A stretch of 18,558 nucleotides of DNA, taken from an uncultured Collinsella sp. (GTDB lineage: Bacteria; Actinomycetota; Coriobacteriia; Coriobacteriales; Coriobacteriaceae). The stretch covers positions 1-18,558 of the forward strand of contig CATVZP010000037.1 in NCBI GenBank assembly GCA_958348565.1, in the 5' to 3' direction. The position numbers and the translations under genes are program-made. The notes under the pieces are model-generated. The model was not told the origin of the DNA. It searched no databases and saw only the letters and a program-made list of their open reading frames with translations. Shown one piece after another: positions 1 through 7,092 of the stretch (within the stretch, counting starts at the first letter, position 1; every line of letters begins with the position of its first letter).

Positions 1-475
1 CGAGCTGCTCGGCGACCGGGGTGAGGTCGGAAGCGCCCGTGACGTTGGTGCCGGGTTTGTCGTTGTCCTGGACCAGGCCGGAAGCGGCGTAGTCGGTGAT
101 GGCGCAGCCAACGATGGGGATATCGGCGGTGGCGCCGGCGGCAGCCTGCGCGGCGGGCGTAGCGATGGCATAGATCAGGTTGACGCCGTCGCCTACGAAC
201 TTGTCGGCAATGGACTTACACGTGGACTGGTCGTTCTGGGCGTTCTTCTGGTCGATCTTGACCTTGAGGCCGCTCTTCTTGATGGCCTTGACGAAGCCGT
301 CGTTGGCGGCATCGAGCGCGGAGTGCTCGGTGAGCTGCAGAACGCCGATGGTGTAGTCGGAACCGGCGGCAGCGGAGCCGGAACCAGAGTTGCCGCCGCA
401 TCCGGCGAGCGGAGCGAGCGCGAGCAGGCCAGCGGAGACAAGAAGGCTCCTGCGGCTGATGGTGATGTCCTTCAT
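1..475 (-). CDS. ABC transporter substrate-binding lipoprotein (TrpX/DUF534-like), 3' end outside window
   Basis: The first 158 residues of a substrate-binding protein are present; the C-terminal part lies beyond the left edge. The N-terminus carries a twin arginine (SRRSLL, residues 7-12), a hydrophobic stretch, and a lipobox LAGC with Cys26, so it is probably a lipid-anchored extracytoplasmic receptor, possibly Tat-exported. A Gly/Ser/Ala linker follows, then YTIGVLQLTEHSALDAANDG, which resembles the start of the COG2984 (ABC_sub_bind, PF04392) fold. Members of that family serve ABC importers, some for aromatic amino acids; the ligand here cannot be read from the sequence. The start ATG (473-475) has a GGGGG ribosome site 7 nt upstream. 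Permease and ATPase genes would be expected to the left, outside the window. Family assignment is fairly sure, substrate unknown. Confidence 0.85.
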   Translation of the reverse strand, partial: MKDITISRRSLLVSAGLLALAPLAGCGGNSGSGSAAAGSDYTIGVLQLTEHSALDAANDGFVKAIKKSGLKVKIDQKNAQNDQSTCKSIADKFVGDGVNLIYAIATPAAQAAAGATADIPIVGCAITDYAASGLVQDNDKPGTNVTGASDLTPVAEQL

Positions 476-510
476 ATCATTACCCCCAATATAAAAACGG
501 CTGGAAACAC

Positions 511-529
511 TGCACTAGGAAAAAGTGCA
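511..529. promoter_or_regulatory. inverted repeat in leader of the substrate-binding protein gene
   Basis: TGCACT (511-516) and AGTGCA (524-529) form a perfect 6-bp inverted repeat spaced by 7 nt. It lies between the proposed -10 box and the start codon of the lipoprotein gene. It could be a repressor operator or a small leader hairpin; the sequence alone does not say which. Confidence 0.35.
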
Positions 530-538
530 AGTGGGACT

Positions 539-566
539 ATAGTAACGCCGATGCCCATTTTTACAA
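539..566 (-). promoter_or_regulatory. candidate sigma-70 promoter of the substrate-binding protein gene
   Basis: On the minus strand TTGTAA (561-566), a 16-bp spacer and TACTAT (539-544) make a plausible -35/-10 pair, with an A-tract just upstream of the -35 that could act as an UP element. The predicted start of transcription is about 55-60 nt before the ATG. Confidence 0.4.
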
Positions 567-634
567 CATCCTGGCGCGTTTTTTAATACTGAACCGGATG
601 GGCGGTGCTGAGGAACGACGGACGGTAACGAGGC

Positions 635-1423
635 TTACGCTGCGGGTGCGGTGCTGTCTTCTTCGTCTAGCGCGGCAAAGAGTTTCTTGCCGTCGAGCAA
701 ACGCGTGCTGACGTTTCTCATGCGGCTGACCTCAACGGTGCGCAAGGTGTCGTCGGCGCCTCGGGTGTCGTAGACCGTTCCCAGCAGATACGAGACGCCG
801 TCGCGCTGCCTGATGGCAAAGGGCCGGACCGTCATCCGCACCACCTCGATTTCGCCCCGGGTCAGGACATTTGTGATATCAAAGCTGACGGTTGTTCCAT
901 GGTCGATGGCCTGTTCGATGAGCTCGCACGTGTCGATACGCTTGGCGTGCGGACGCGTTGTCTTGACGGGCGCGTCGTTGGCGGCCGGTGCCGGTTCGGG
1001 CATATCGAGATAGTCGCGAACATCGGCGCTCGCCATGGCGACCAGGTGCTGCGCCATGCTCTTTCGAATGGCTATGGGCGTCGATCGGTTACGCATGACC
1101 ATGCCGTGGAGCCGTATGATCTCTTCGTCAGCAAGCGGGCGGGTGAGGAGCCGATAGCCCACGCCGCGTTTATAGTCGATTTCGTATCCGGCGTGACGAA
1201 GTGCGGATATCGAGGTATAGATGCTGCGGCGTGCCGCCGAGATGGGCATGCGGGCGGGGTCGTCGGGATGGGCGAGGAGCTTGACCAGCTCGTCGGAAAG
1301 CAGCGCCTTGTCCTCGCCGGTGTTCTCGCTCAAGAGCTGCAGGATGCGTACGGCGCGATAGGCTGCCATCGAGGCGGAGCCCCTGGTCGTGGTCTCGTAG
1401 TTTTCAACAACGGCTTCGGTCAT
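635..1423 (-). CDS. WYL-domain transcriptional regulator
   Basis: A 262-aa cytosolic regulator. Residues about 15-95 form a helix-turn-helix region (RAVRILQLLSEN, then ARRSIYTSISALRHAGYEI, then the wing KRGVGYRLL). Residues about 160-245 match the WYL ligand-sensing fold: a start like IDTCELIEQAIDHGTTVSF, a central VRPFAIRQRDGVSYLLGTVY, and a closing VEVSRMRNVSTRLL. WYL proteins respond to small ligands or nucleic acids and act as repressors or activators; the target is unknown. I chose the ATG at 1423; a GTG at 1432 in the same frame is possible because AGGA lies 6 nt before it and 10 nt further on serves the ATG less ideally. The gene sits alone between the transporter gene and asnS; no clear promoter was found. 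Confidence 0.85.
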   Translation of the reverse strand: MTEAVVENYETTTRGSASMAAYRAVRILQLLSENTGEDKALLSDELVKLLAHPDDPARMPISAARRSIYTSISALRHAGYEIDYKRGVGYRLLTRPLADEEIIRLHGMVMRNRSTPIAIRKSMAQHLVAMASADVRDYLDMPEPAPAANDAPVKTTRPHAKRIDTCELIEQAIDHGTTVSFDITNVLTRGEIEVVRMTVRPFAIRQRDGVSYLLGTVYDTRGADDTLRTVEVSRMRNVSTRLLDGKKLFAALDEEDSTAPAA

Positions 1424-1599
1424 AGCGCCCACGTCCTTTCCTATTTTGGTGATGGCAGATCAGAGCCTAGGGCGCGAAGCCTGGCCAAGGACGCGTGACG
1501 CCTTGGACGGTCGATGGTTGCCGGCAAACGGCGGGTCGAGTTTTCAACAACCCTGCCTAACTGACCAAAACCTTGCCAAAAGCTTGACGGATGCTGTTG

Positions 1600-1631
1600 A
1601 AAAAAGCGCCTCTCGGCTTGCCGAGAGGCGC
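1600..1631 (-). terminator. intrinsic terminator of asnS
   Basis: A perfect 11-bp stem (1606-1616 with 1621-1631), a 4-nt loop, and six T residues on the minus strand (1600-1605). It begins about 40 bp after the asnS stop codon and reads in the asnS direction, so it is a textbook rho-independent terminator. Confidence 0.95.
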
Positions 1632-1671
1632 TGGCGCGATGTGCTGTAATGCGTTGGATGCGCTATGGAGA

Positions 1672-3075
1672 TTAGAAGTCGGCGTTGCCCACGGTGCGCG
1701 GGTGCGGCAAGACGTCGCGGATGTTGCCCACGCCGGTGAGGTACATCACCAAGCGCTCGAAGCCCAGACCGTAGCCGGCGTGCTTGCAGGAACCGTAGCG
1801 GCGCAGGTCAAGGTAGTACTTGTACTGCTCGGGATTCATGCCCAGGTCCTTGATGCGGGCCTCGAGTAGATCCAGGCGCTCCTCGCGCTGGGAGCCGCCG
1901 ATAATCTCGCCGATACCGGGAACCAGGCAGTCGGCGGCGGCGACGGTCTTGCCGTCCTCGTTCATGCGCATGTAGAACGCCTTGATCTCGGCCGGGTAGT
2001 CGGTTACGAAGGTCGGGCGCTTAAAGTGCTCCTCGGTCAGGAAACGCTCGTGCTCGGTCTGCAGGTCGATGCCCCAGCTCACGGGATAGTCAAACTTGTG
2101 ACCCGAAGCGACTGCCTGCTCCAGGATCTCGACGGCCTCGGTATAGGTGACGCGGGCAAAGTCGGAGTTGGCGACATGGTCCAGGCGCTCAAGCAGACCC
2201 TTGTCAACAAACTTGTTGAGCATATTGAGCTCGTCGGGGCAGGTGGCCATGACGTCCTTAAGGACGTACTTGAGCATGGCCTCAGCGTTATCCATGTAGT
2301 CGTTCAGATCGGCGAAGGCCATCTCGGGCTCGATCATCCAAAACTCGGCGGCGTGGCGCGTGGTGTTGGAGTTTTCGGCGCGGAAGGTGGGGCCAAAGGT
2401 GTACACGTCGCCAAAGGCCATGGCAAAGTTCTCGGCATTGAGCTGGCCGGACACGGTGAGGCTCGCATGCTTGCCAAAGAAGTCCTGGCTCCAGTCGACC
2501 TCGCCGGACTCGGTGAGGGGCGGGTTTTTGGGGTCGAGCGTGGTCACGCGGAACATCTCGCCGGCGCCCTCGCAGTCACTCGTGGTGATGATGGGGGTGT
2601 TGACGTAGACAAAGCCCTGCTCCTGGAAGAAGCGGTGGATGGCGGCAGCCGCGACAGAGCGGATGCGGAACACGGCGCGGAACAGGTTGGTGCGCGGGCG
2701 CAGGTGCTGCTGGGTGCGCAGGAACTCGACGGTGGCACGCTTCTTCTGCAGCGGGTAATCCGGGGCGCTGACGCCCTCGACCTCGATGGAGGTAGCAGAA
2801 AGCTCGAAGGGCTGGGGCGCATCGGGGGTCAGCTTGACGGTGCCGCTGCAGATGAGGGCGGCCGAGACGTTTTGATGGGCGATCTCGTCGTAGTTGTCGA
2901 GCGCCTCGCGGTTCATGACGACCTGCAGGTCGCGGAAGCAGCTGCCGTCGTTGAGCGTAACAAAGCCAAAGTTCTTCATGTCGCGGATGGACTTGACCCA
3001 GCCGGCGACGGTGACGGTCTGGCCGCCGAGCGACTCGGCATCGGCATAGAGCTGCGCGATTTTGGTGCGGTTCAC
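1672..3075 (-). CDS. asnS: asparaginyl-tRNA synthetase
   Basis: Class II aminoacyl-tRNA synthetase that charges tRNA-Asn with asparagine using ATP in the cytosol. The 467-aa length matches the bacterial enzyme (466 in E. coli). An N-terminal OB-fold for anticodon binding spans about residues 20-105 (VTVAGWVKSIRDMKNFGFV). Motif 1 is near 147-165, motif 2 is FRAENSNTTRHAAEFWMIEP (231-250), and motif 3 is GYGLGFERLVMYLTG (434-448). The core also has GAGEMFRVTTL and IGEIIGGSQREERL, as in AsnRS. The start is a GTG (3073-3075) with GGGAGG 4 nt upstream; the open frame runs further upstream but that extension is low-complexity and overlaps the promoter. Monocistronic, with its own promoter and terminator. 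Confidence 0.98.
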   Translation of the reverse strand: MNRTKIAQLYADAESLGGQTVTVAGWVKSIRDMKNFGFVTLNDGSCFRDLQVVMNREALDNYDEIAHQNVSAALICSGTVKLTPDAPQPFELSATSIEVEGVSAPDYPLQKKRATVEFLRTQQHLRPRTNLFRAVFRIRSVAAAAIHRFFQEQGFVYVNTPIITTSDCEGAGEMFRVTTLDPKNPPLTESGEVDWSQDFFGKHASLTVSGQLNAENFAMAFGDVYTFGPTFRAENSNTTRHAAEFWMIEPEMAFADLNDYMDNAEAMLKYVLKDVMATCPDELNMLNKFVDKGLLERLDHVANSDFARVTYTEAVEILEQAVASGHKFDYPVSWGIDLQTEHERFLTEEHFKRPTFVTDYPAEIKAFYMRMNEDGKTVAAADCLVPGIGEIIGGSQREERLDLLEARIKDLGMNPEQYKYYLDLRRYGSCKHAGYGLGFERLVMYLTGVGNIRDVLPHPRTVGNADF

Positions 3076-3121
3076 GTATCCTCCCATAACGGTTGTACGG
3101 ATTATTTCCAAACAGTTAACC

Positions 3122-3150
3122 ATTCTAACCCGCGAGTGGGGGCGTAGCAA
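3122..3150 (-). promoter_or_regulatory. asnS promoter
   Basis: Minus-strand TTGCTA (3145-3150), exactly 17 bp, then TAGAAT (3122-3127). It lies in the 136-bp gap between the SGNH reading frame and asnS and gives a leader of about 40 nt. It supports the GTG start at 3075, because any longer protein would begin upstream of this promoter's transcript. Confidence 0.6.
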
Positions 3151-3211
3151 AACGTCAGGCGTGATGTATGGGCGTGACGTGGGCACCGCGCAAGCGCCGA
3201 TTTTGCGTTGC

Positions 3212-3721
3212 CTAGTGCCCGCAGATGGCTTGGCGTATGAGGGCAGCGTAGGTGTCGATTCCCGCCTGGGTGAGGTGTGTGCCGTCGTCGACAAGGTATT
3301 CGCTGTGGCCCTCTGAGGCACCGTTCCAGTCGATGACGCCGGCGTTGTCGTTTTGGGCGCAGACGTCACGAATCATCTGGTTATTGCGGTCCTGTAGCTC
3401 GAGCGGTACGCGCACGGTCACAAAGTAGATGGGCTTTCCGCCCACGGCATTAATCACGTCCTGCACCTGCTGGGGGTCGCGGATGAGGCCGTTGGTGCCA
3501 AGCGCGCAGATGACCACGCTTGGATCGTAGTTGGCACTGTCCTGTGCATAGACATCCTGGAAGGTGTAGAACTGGCGGCTCACCACGCCGTCGATGTACG
3601 CGTTGGGAAGCGCCGCCTGAATACCGGCCTGTGCGCCCGCAGTGACCGAGTCGCCGATCATGAGCACGCGGGCATCGCAGGTCCCGGTCGCCTCGTCGTA
3701 GGTAAAGCTCTTCCAGTCCAA
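3212..3721 (-). CDS. SGNH-hydrolase domain, C-terminal part of a split O-acyltransferase
   Basis: About 169 aa with the blocks of an SGNH esterase: GDS with nucleophile Ser25 (LMIGDSVTAG), a conserved Gly-Thr-Asn (residues 75-77, ALGTNG), and DGTH with the Asp146/His149 pair. In OatA-type enzymes this domain follows the membrane acyltransferase and transfers the acyl group outside the cell. The frame is open further upstream and reads naturally as AIAEKVPKNLDWKSF, which overlaps the end of the acyltransferase frame. The only start-like codon here is a TTG at 3721 without a good ribosome site. I therefore think this is the C-terminal half of the upstream gene, separated by a frameshift near 3748-3750, and not an independent gene. 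Confidence 0.8.
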   Translation of the reverse strand: MDWKSFTYDEATGTCDARVLMIGDSVTAGAQAGIQAALPNAYIDGVVSRQFYTFQDVYAQDSANYDPSVVICALGTNGLIRDPQQVQDVINAVGGKPIYFVTVRVPLELQDRNNQMIRDVCAQNDNAGVIDWNGASEGHSEYLVDDGTHLTQAGIDTYAALIRQAICGH

Positions 3722-5145
3722 GTTCTTGGGGACCTTTTCGGCGATAGCCCTTCTTTGGGTTTTTGCTTGGTGGCGTCATCGGATGAGGTGTCGCTGGGCT
3801 GGGAATCTTTACCGGATGCGGGCTCGGCGCCCTTGTCGTTGACTCCGTTGTCCTGGGACGAGGTCGCGTTCTGGGCAAGCTCGGGACGGAGCTGCTCGGC
3901 GCGGGCGGTGGCGATGCCTGCCCAGTCAAGCGGCGCGAAGGCAAGTGCGGCGACGCATGCGGCGCCAAGCGCGGGGAGCACCATGGCGGGCGCGAGGACG
4001 TGTTTTCTTGCCGTGCTGTCCTGTTGGGCCGGCTTGTGGGACCAAGGGCGTTCGACGAGGCGATAGAAAACCTCGGCTACCGCAAGGATCAGTACAAGTT
4101 GTAATACCTGCTCCCACCAGGCGATGCGGGTAGTGCGGGTTGCGGGGTTCATAAGAAGCAGTAGGGGATAGTGCACCAGATAGACCGAGAACGAGCGCTG
4201 GCCCAGCCAGACGAGCGGCTTGGCCGACAGCAGACGGCGCACGATGCACTCCGTATTCTGCACGCAGATGATGAGGAGTCCGGTGACGAGGGCAAACAGC
4301 AAAAAGCCGCCGCGGTAGAGCCAGGCGCTCTCTCCGGTCAGCATGAGTGCGCCGGCTATGACGGCAACGAGCCACGCGATAGAAATCGCGTTGACCTTTG
4401 AGATGCCCTTGTTGGCGCCGGGGGTATGGATGTCACCGCTCAGCATCTCGCGCAGACGCGGCGCGGCGATGGCGGCTAAGGCTCCGCATAGAAGCTCGGC
4501 GGCACGGGCGTCGGTTCCGTAGTAGACGCGCGATGTGTCGGCGGTGGGATTAAACATGAGGACCATGGCTGCCGTCGATACAAGCGCGAATGCGATTGTG
4601 ATGCCGATGGCGGTGTTGCGCGACCTGGTTTTGCCGCACAGTGCCATAAGGATGACCGGCCATACCAGATAGAACTGCATAGTGACAGCGCAGAACCACA
4701 GGTGCGTGAGCGGCGAGGGGAGTCCCGCGGCGGCGAAATACGAGACGTTGCGGAAGATGTAGGACCAGTTGCTCAAAAAGAGTGCCGATGGCAGGGCGTC
4801 CTGCTGCACCTTAGGGAGTAGGCTCGGGGCCGCGATGTAGGTGGCGACGGCGGTAAGCGCGATGGTCACGACGATCGGTGGCATCATGCGCGCAATGCGG
4901 CGGCAGATATAGCGCGGGTACGAGAATCCGTCGCGTGCCGTGGCCCGCATAATGCTTTTGGTGGCGAGATAGCCACTCAGCGTAAAGAAGAGTGTAACGC
5001 CCAAAAAACCGCCGGTCAGGCGGCTGGGGCGAAGGTGATATAGGACGACGCCGGCGATGGCGAGGGCGCGGAGCCCGTCGAGCGCGACGATGCGTTGGTT
5101 GCGTTGAGGCGCGGCATGTGCGGCACCCGTGGGTGTGTTTTGCAT
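3658..5145 (-). CDS. acyltransferase-3 membrane protein, N-terminal part of a split OatA-like enzyme
   Basis: Integral membrane O-acyltransferase (acyltransferase family 3). Near the N-terminus it has IVALDGLRALAIAGVVLYHL with the conserved His37, then FFTLSGYL and RRIARMMPPI. Further on are HLWFCAVTMQFYLVWPVI, YGTDARAAELLCGALAA and LGQRSFSVYLVHYPLLL, the usual landmarks, with about ten hydrophobic helices. After about residue 415 comes a Ser/Asp/Lys-rich linker. The last ~35 residues in this frame (PKRSPRTWTGRALPTTRRPG) look like off-frame translation. Combined with the SGNH frame the product would be about 640 aa, close to OatA/YrhL proteins that O-acetylate peptidoglycan or surface glycans. 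The start ATG has GGAGGA 6 nt upstream. Substrate unknown. Confidence 0.9.
   Translation of the reverse strand: MQNTPTGAAHAAPQRNQRIVALDGLRALAIAGVVLYHLRPSRLTGGFLGVTLFFTLSGYLATKSIMRATARDGFSYPRYICRRIARMMPPIVVTIALTAVATYIAAPSLLPKVQQDALPSALFLSNWSYIFRNVSYFAAAGLPSPLTHLWFCAVTMQFYLVWPVILMALCGKTRSRNTAIGITIAFALVSTAAMVLMFNPTADTSRVYYGTDARAAELLCGALAAIAAPRLREMLSGDIHTPGANKGISKVNAISIAWLVAVIAGALMLTGESAWLYRGGFLLFALVTGLLIICVQNTECIVRRLLSAKPLVWLGQRSFSVYLVHYPLLLLMNPATRTTRIAWWEQVLQLVLILAVAEVFYRLVERPWSHKPAQQDSTARKHVLAPAMVLPALGAACVAALAFAPLDWAGIATARAEQLRPELAQNATSSQDNGVNDKGAEPASGKDSQPSDTSSDDATKQKPKEGLSPKRSPRTWTGRALPTTRRPGPAMPACS
3748..3750 (-). other. apparent frameshift site in the acyltransferase-SGNH gene
   Basis: The acyltransferase frame reads ..KPKEG up to a GGG triplet; the SGNH frame resumes at once as AIAEKVPKNLDWKSF. 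One extra G in this run (GGGG in place of GGG) would join both frames without a stop. No standard slippery heptamer is visible here. A true one-base deletion, a sequencing error in the G-run, or frameshifting are all possible. Confidence 0.7.
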
Positions 5146-5253
5146 CGATCTTCCTCCAATGTCGACCTAGCAGTCTAGCGCTCTGCGCGGACAAAGGAAG
5201 GGGGTTCATGCGGTTGAACAACATGCCGCGGGGCGATGCCTCGCTACGCAAAA

Positions 5254-5337
5254 GCCGCACCTGCGTTGATGCTCAGCTGCCTATATAGAAACGTTTCAGA
5301 ACCTCTACATAGGCAAAAACAACAACACAGATGCGGC
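5254..5337 (-). ncRNA. structured RNA element between the EIIA-Glc and acyltransferase genes (unknown class)
   Basis: Read on the minus strand, a 15-bp outer stem (5337-5323 with 5268-5254) and an 11-bp inner stem (5314-5304 with 5286-5276 side, arms GCCTATGTAGA and TCTATATAGGC) enclose a 14-nt loop, with an 8 x 10 nt internal loop. All imperfect positions (two outer, one inner) are G-U pairs in minus-strand RNA but A-C mismatches in plus-strand RNA. The element lies 43 nt after the EIIA stop and 108 nt before the acyltransferase start, and ends in TTTT. It may be a leader element, an unusual terminator or a small RNA. I matched it to no riboswitch class I know. Confidence 0.5.
5288..5297. 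promoter_or_regulatory. GAAACGTTTC palindrome, LacI-family-like operator candidate (downstream copy)
   Basis: A perfect 10-bp palindrome with the central CG typical of LacI/CcpA-family sites. It lies in the loop of the structured element and beside a TATATA that could be a -10 box for the acyltransferase gene. The same 10 bases recur at 5994-6003, upstream of the EIIA gene. Confidence 0.4.
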
Positions 5338-5379
5338 AAAGATGCACGGGTGGTTGACCCGTTATGTGACGGCAGTCTG

Positions 5380-5943
5380 CTACTTGGTCTTGGCAACCAG
5401 CAGCGGATCGCCAAGCTTGACGAGCGGATTGCCGCCGATAAGCGTGCCAGACTCGCCGACGTGGTCGATGCTCTTGAGGCGGTCGAGCTCAGAGACGATG
5501 ACGGTCACGATGTCCTCGTGACCAGCGGCCTTAATGGCCTCGCGGTCGAAGCTGATGAGCGGCTGGCCTGCCTTGACCACATCGCCCATCTCGACAAAGC
5601 GGGCAAAACCCTTGCCGTTCATTTCCACGGTGCCCAGGCCAACATGGATAAACACGCGCAGACCGTCCTCGGTAATCATGCCGATGGAGTGGTTGGTGAC
5701 GGTGGTGGCGCCGATACGGCCGTTGGCGGGGGCGTAAATGGTGCCGGTAATGGGCTCGATGCCATAGCCCTGGCCGAGCATGCCCGAGGCGATGGTCTCG
5801 TCGGGAACCTCACTCAGATTGACGAGCACGCCGTTGACGGGAGCGTAGATGACGCCTTCGCGGGTGGCGAAGCTTGCTGCGGGCGGAACGGACGCCTCGC
5901 CCGACGAAGTGAACGTGGACTTGAGCGAATCGAGCAGACCCAT
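5380..5943 (-). CDS. crr: PTS glucose-type EIIA protein (Crr-like)
   Basis: A 187-aa soluble EIIA of the glucose superfamily (PF00358). After an N-terminal extension of about 28 residues the beta-sandwich begins at VIYAPVNGVLVNLSEVPD. The active-site pair is present: His85 (TNHSIGM) and His100 (FIHVGLGTVEMNGKGF), the latter equivalent to the phosphorylated His of E. coli EIIA-Glc. It accepts phosphate from HPr and passes it to an EIIBC permease. No EIIBC, HPr or EI gene is in the window, so it must serve permeases elsewhere or act as a regulator. The ATG at 5941-5943 has GGAGG 5 nt upstream, which decides the start against a longer open frame. Upstream lie a promoter and a GAAACGTTTC operator-like site. 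Confidence 0.93.
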   Translation of the reverse strand: MGLLDSLKSTFTSSGEASVPPAASFATREGVIYAPVNGVLVNLSEVPDETIASGMLGQGYGIEPITGTIYAPANGRIGATTVTNHSIGMITEDGLRVFIHVGLGTVEMNGKGFARFVEMGDVVKAGQPLISFDREAIKAAGHEDIVTVIVSELDRLKSIDHVGESGTLIGGNPLVKLGDPLLVAKTK

Positions 5944-5992
5944 AGATGCCTCCAACGTATCAGGCGCGCATGTTGCACGCGTGTGGTTTGCC

Positions 5993-6015
5993 GGAAACGT
6001 TTCGTACGTGTTTCC
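5993..6015. promoter_or_regulatory. operator-like inverted repeats upstream of the EIIA gene
   Basis: GGAAAC (5993-5998) and GTTTCC (6010-6015) flank a nested perfect palindrome GAAACGTTTC (5994-6003) and a CGTACG core. The site lies between the candidate promoter and the EIIA start codon, a position suited to a LacI-family or CcpA-type repressor acting as a roadblock. Confidence 0.5.
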
Positions 6016-6068
6016 CAGCACGGTCAGCGCTCCTATTTTACGCTGCTTAACGATGGTCCTGAGCTGGG

Positions 6069-6096
6069 ATTATGTGATATATCAGTTGATGGCCAA
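6069..6096 (-). promoter_or_regulatory. candidate promoter of the EIIA gene
   Basis: Minus-strand TTGGCC (6091-6096), 16 bp, then CATAAT (6069-6074, five of six consensus bases). A second possible -10, TAAAAT, lies at 6035-6040 but lacks a good -35. The transcript would run through the operator-like repeats at 5993-6015. Confidence 0.4.
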
Positions 6097-6189
6097 CTTA
6101 TTGCGGGGGTGTTTCTGCGCCGCGGGCTCAAGTGGGGTACGCTAAGGTGCGAAAAACGAGTGCGCACGAATCGCACGGAGGGAGCACCT

Positions 6190-7092
6190 ATGATTATTGA
6201 GAACCATGCGCTGTGGGGCGAGGAGCCGACCGAGGATTATCCGGCGACGTTTACGTATCTGGGTGCTGAGCCGCTGCCCGACAAGCCCAATGGCCGCCGC
6301 CCCGCGGTGATCATCTGCGGCGGAGGCGGGTTTACGCATATCGCTCCACACGAGCAGGACCCGGTGGCGTTTGCATTTTTGGACCGCGGCTACCAGGCCT
6401 TTGTGCTCAACTATGTGACGAGCGCCACGGGCGACGTGAGCTTTCCGCACCCGCAGGCGGACCTCGCCAAGATGGTCGCTACCGTGCGCGCCAACGCCGA
6501 CGAGTGGCATGTCGATCCCAAGCGCGTGTGCATCGTGGGTTTCTCGGCGGGCGGCATGATCTGCGCCTCGTTGGCAACGCAGTGGAAGACCGGACCCTTC
6601 GCGGGTCTTGCCGGGGCTCGTCCGGAGGATATTCGTCCCGACGCCGTGGTGCTGGGCTATCCGTTGCTCGACCTTGCCTATGTGCGCGATATGCAGACGC
6701 GCGACCCGCGCATCGACCTGCGCGTGCCCAAGACGGGTGGCAAGACGGGGCGCGATTTGCTCAACGACTATCTGTCGATGGTGACGGGCGGCGAGGCGAC
6801 CGATGAGCACCTGGCCGACATTTGCCCTACCACGCACGTTGCGCGCCAGATGCCCCCGACCTTTGTGTGGGGCGTTTCGGACGACAAGACGGCGCCGGTC
6901 GCGCAGGTCTACCCGTTTGCGCAGCGCATGGCCGAGGAGGGCGTTGCATGCGAGATGCACGTCTTTGACCAGGGTGGCCACGGCCTTTCGCTCGGCAACG
7001 CCAATACCGCGGTCGACAACGAGGACAAGCAGGTTTCCGTTCGTCCCTGGATCCGCCTGGCCTTCCGCTTCCTGGAGCGCCACGGGTTTTAG
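6190..7092 (+). CDS. alpha/beta-hydrolase, acetyl-esterase/BD-FAE-like
   Basis: A 300-aa cytosolic serine hydrolase with no signal peptide. The oxyanion-hole loop CGGGGF is at residues 43-48. The nucleophile elbow GFSAGG puts Ser119 at the active site. The acid is in VSDDKTAP (Asp231 or 232), and the catalytic His264 is in GGHGL. This order and spacing fit the family that includes bacterial acetyl-xylan and feruloyl esterases, which remove acyl groups from sugars or glycosides after uptake; the actual substrate is not deducible. ATG at 6190 has a GGAGGG site 8 nt upstream; upstream reading-frame extension is antisense to the EIIA gene and not real. Divergent from EIIA; a GTGCGCAC palindrome at 6160-6167, flanked by GTGCG and CGCAC, may be a control site. 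Confidence 0.88.
   Translation: MIIENHALWGEEPTEDYPATFTYLGAEPLPDKPNGRRPAVIICGGGGFTHIAPHEQDPVAFAFLDRGYQAFVLNYVTSATGDVSFPHPQADLAKMVATVRANADEWHVDPKRVCIVGFSAGGMICASLATQWKTGPFAGLAGARPEDIRPDAVVLGYPLLDLAYVRDMQTRDPRIDLRVPKTGGKTGRDLLNDYLSMVTGGEATDEHLADICPTTHVARQMPPTFVWGVSDDKTAPVAQVYPFAQRMAEEGVACEMHVFDQGGHGLSLGNANTAVDNEDKQVSVRPWIRLAFRFLERHGF

Noticed and set aside
1485..1506. CCAAGG/CCTTGG inverted repeat upstream of the WYL gene
   Set aside because: A 6-bp stem with a 10-nt loop and no further support; it could arise by chance in GC-rich sequence.
2026..3147. Long plus-strand open frame (373 codons) opposite asnS
   Set aside because: It is the antisense shadow of a firmly identified gene; the Val/Gly/Leu/Ala-rich product has no domain and no ribosome site.
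3076..3369. Upstream extension of the asnS frame
   Set aside because: It is Thr/Ser/Pro-rich, overlaps the SGNH gene end and the asnS promoter, and the GTG at 3075 has a strong ribosome site and gives the standard length.
3720..3790. Programmed -1 frameshift in the acyltransferase gene
   Set aside because: The frame change is of the -1 kind, but I find no in-frame X XXY YYZ slippery heptamer there, so a plain indel or sequencing error is the simpler reading.
5341..5365. Small hairpin ACGGGT/ACCCGT as terminator of the EIIA gene
   Set aside because: The stem is only 6 bp and no T-run follows; the larger structure at 5254-5337 is a better candidate for that role.
5236..6189. Upstream extension of the hydrolase frame to about 618 codons
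   Set aside because: The added part is antisense to the EIIA-Glc gene and to the structured element; the ATG at 6190 has a good ribosome site and gives a complete hydrolase.
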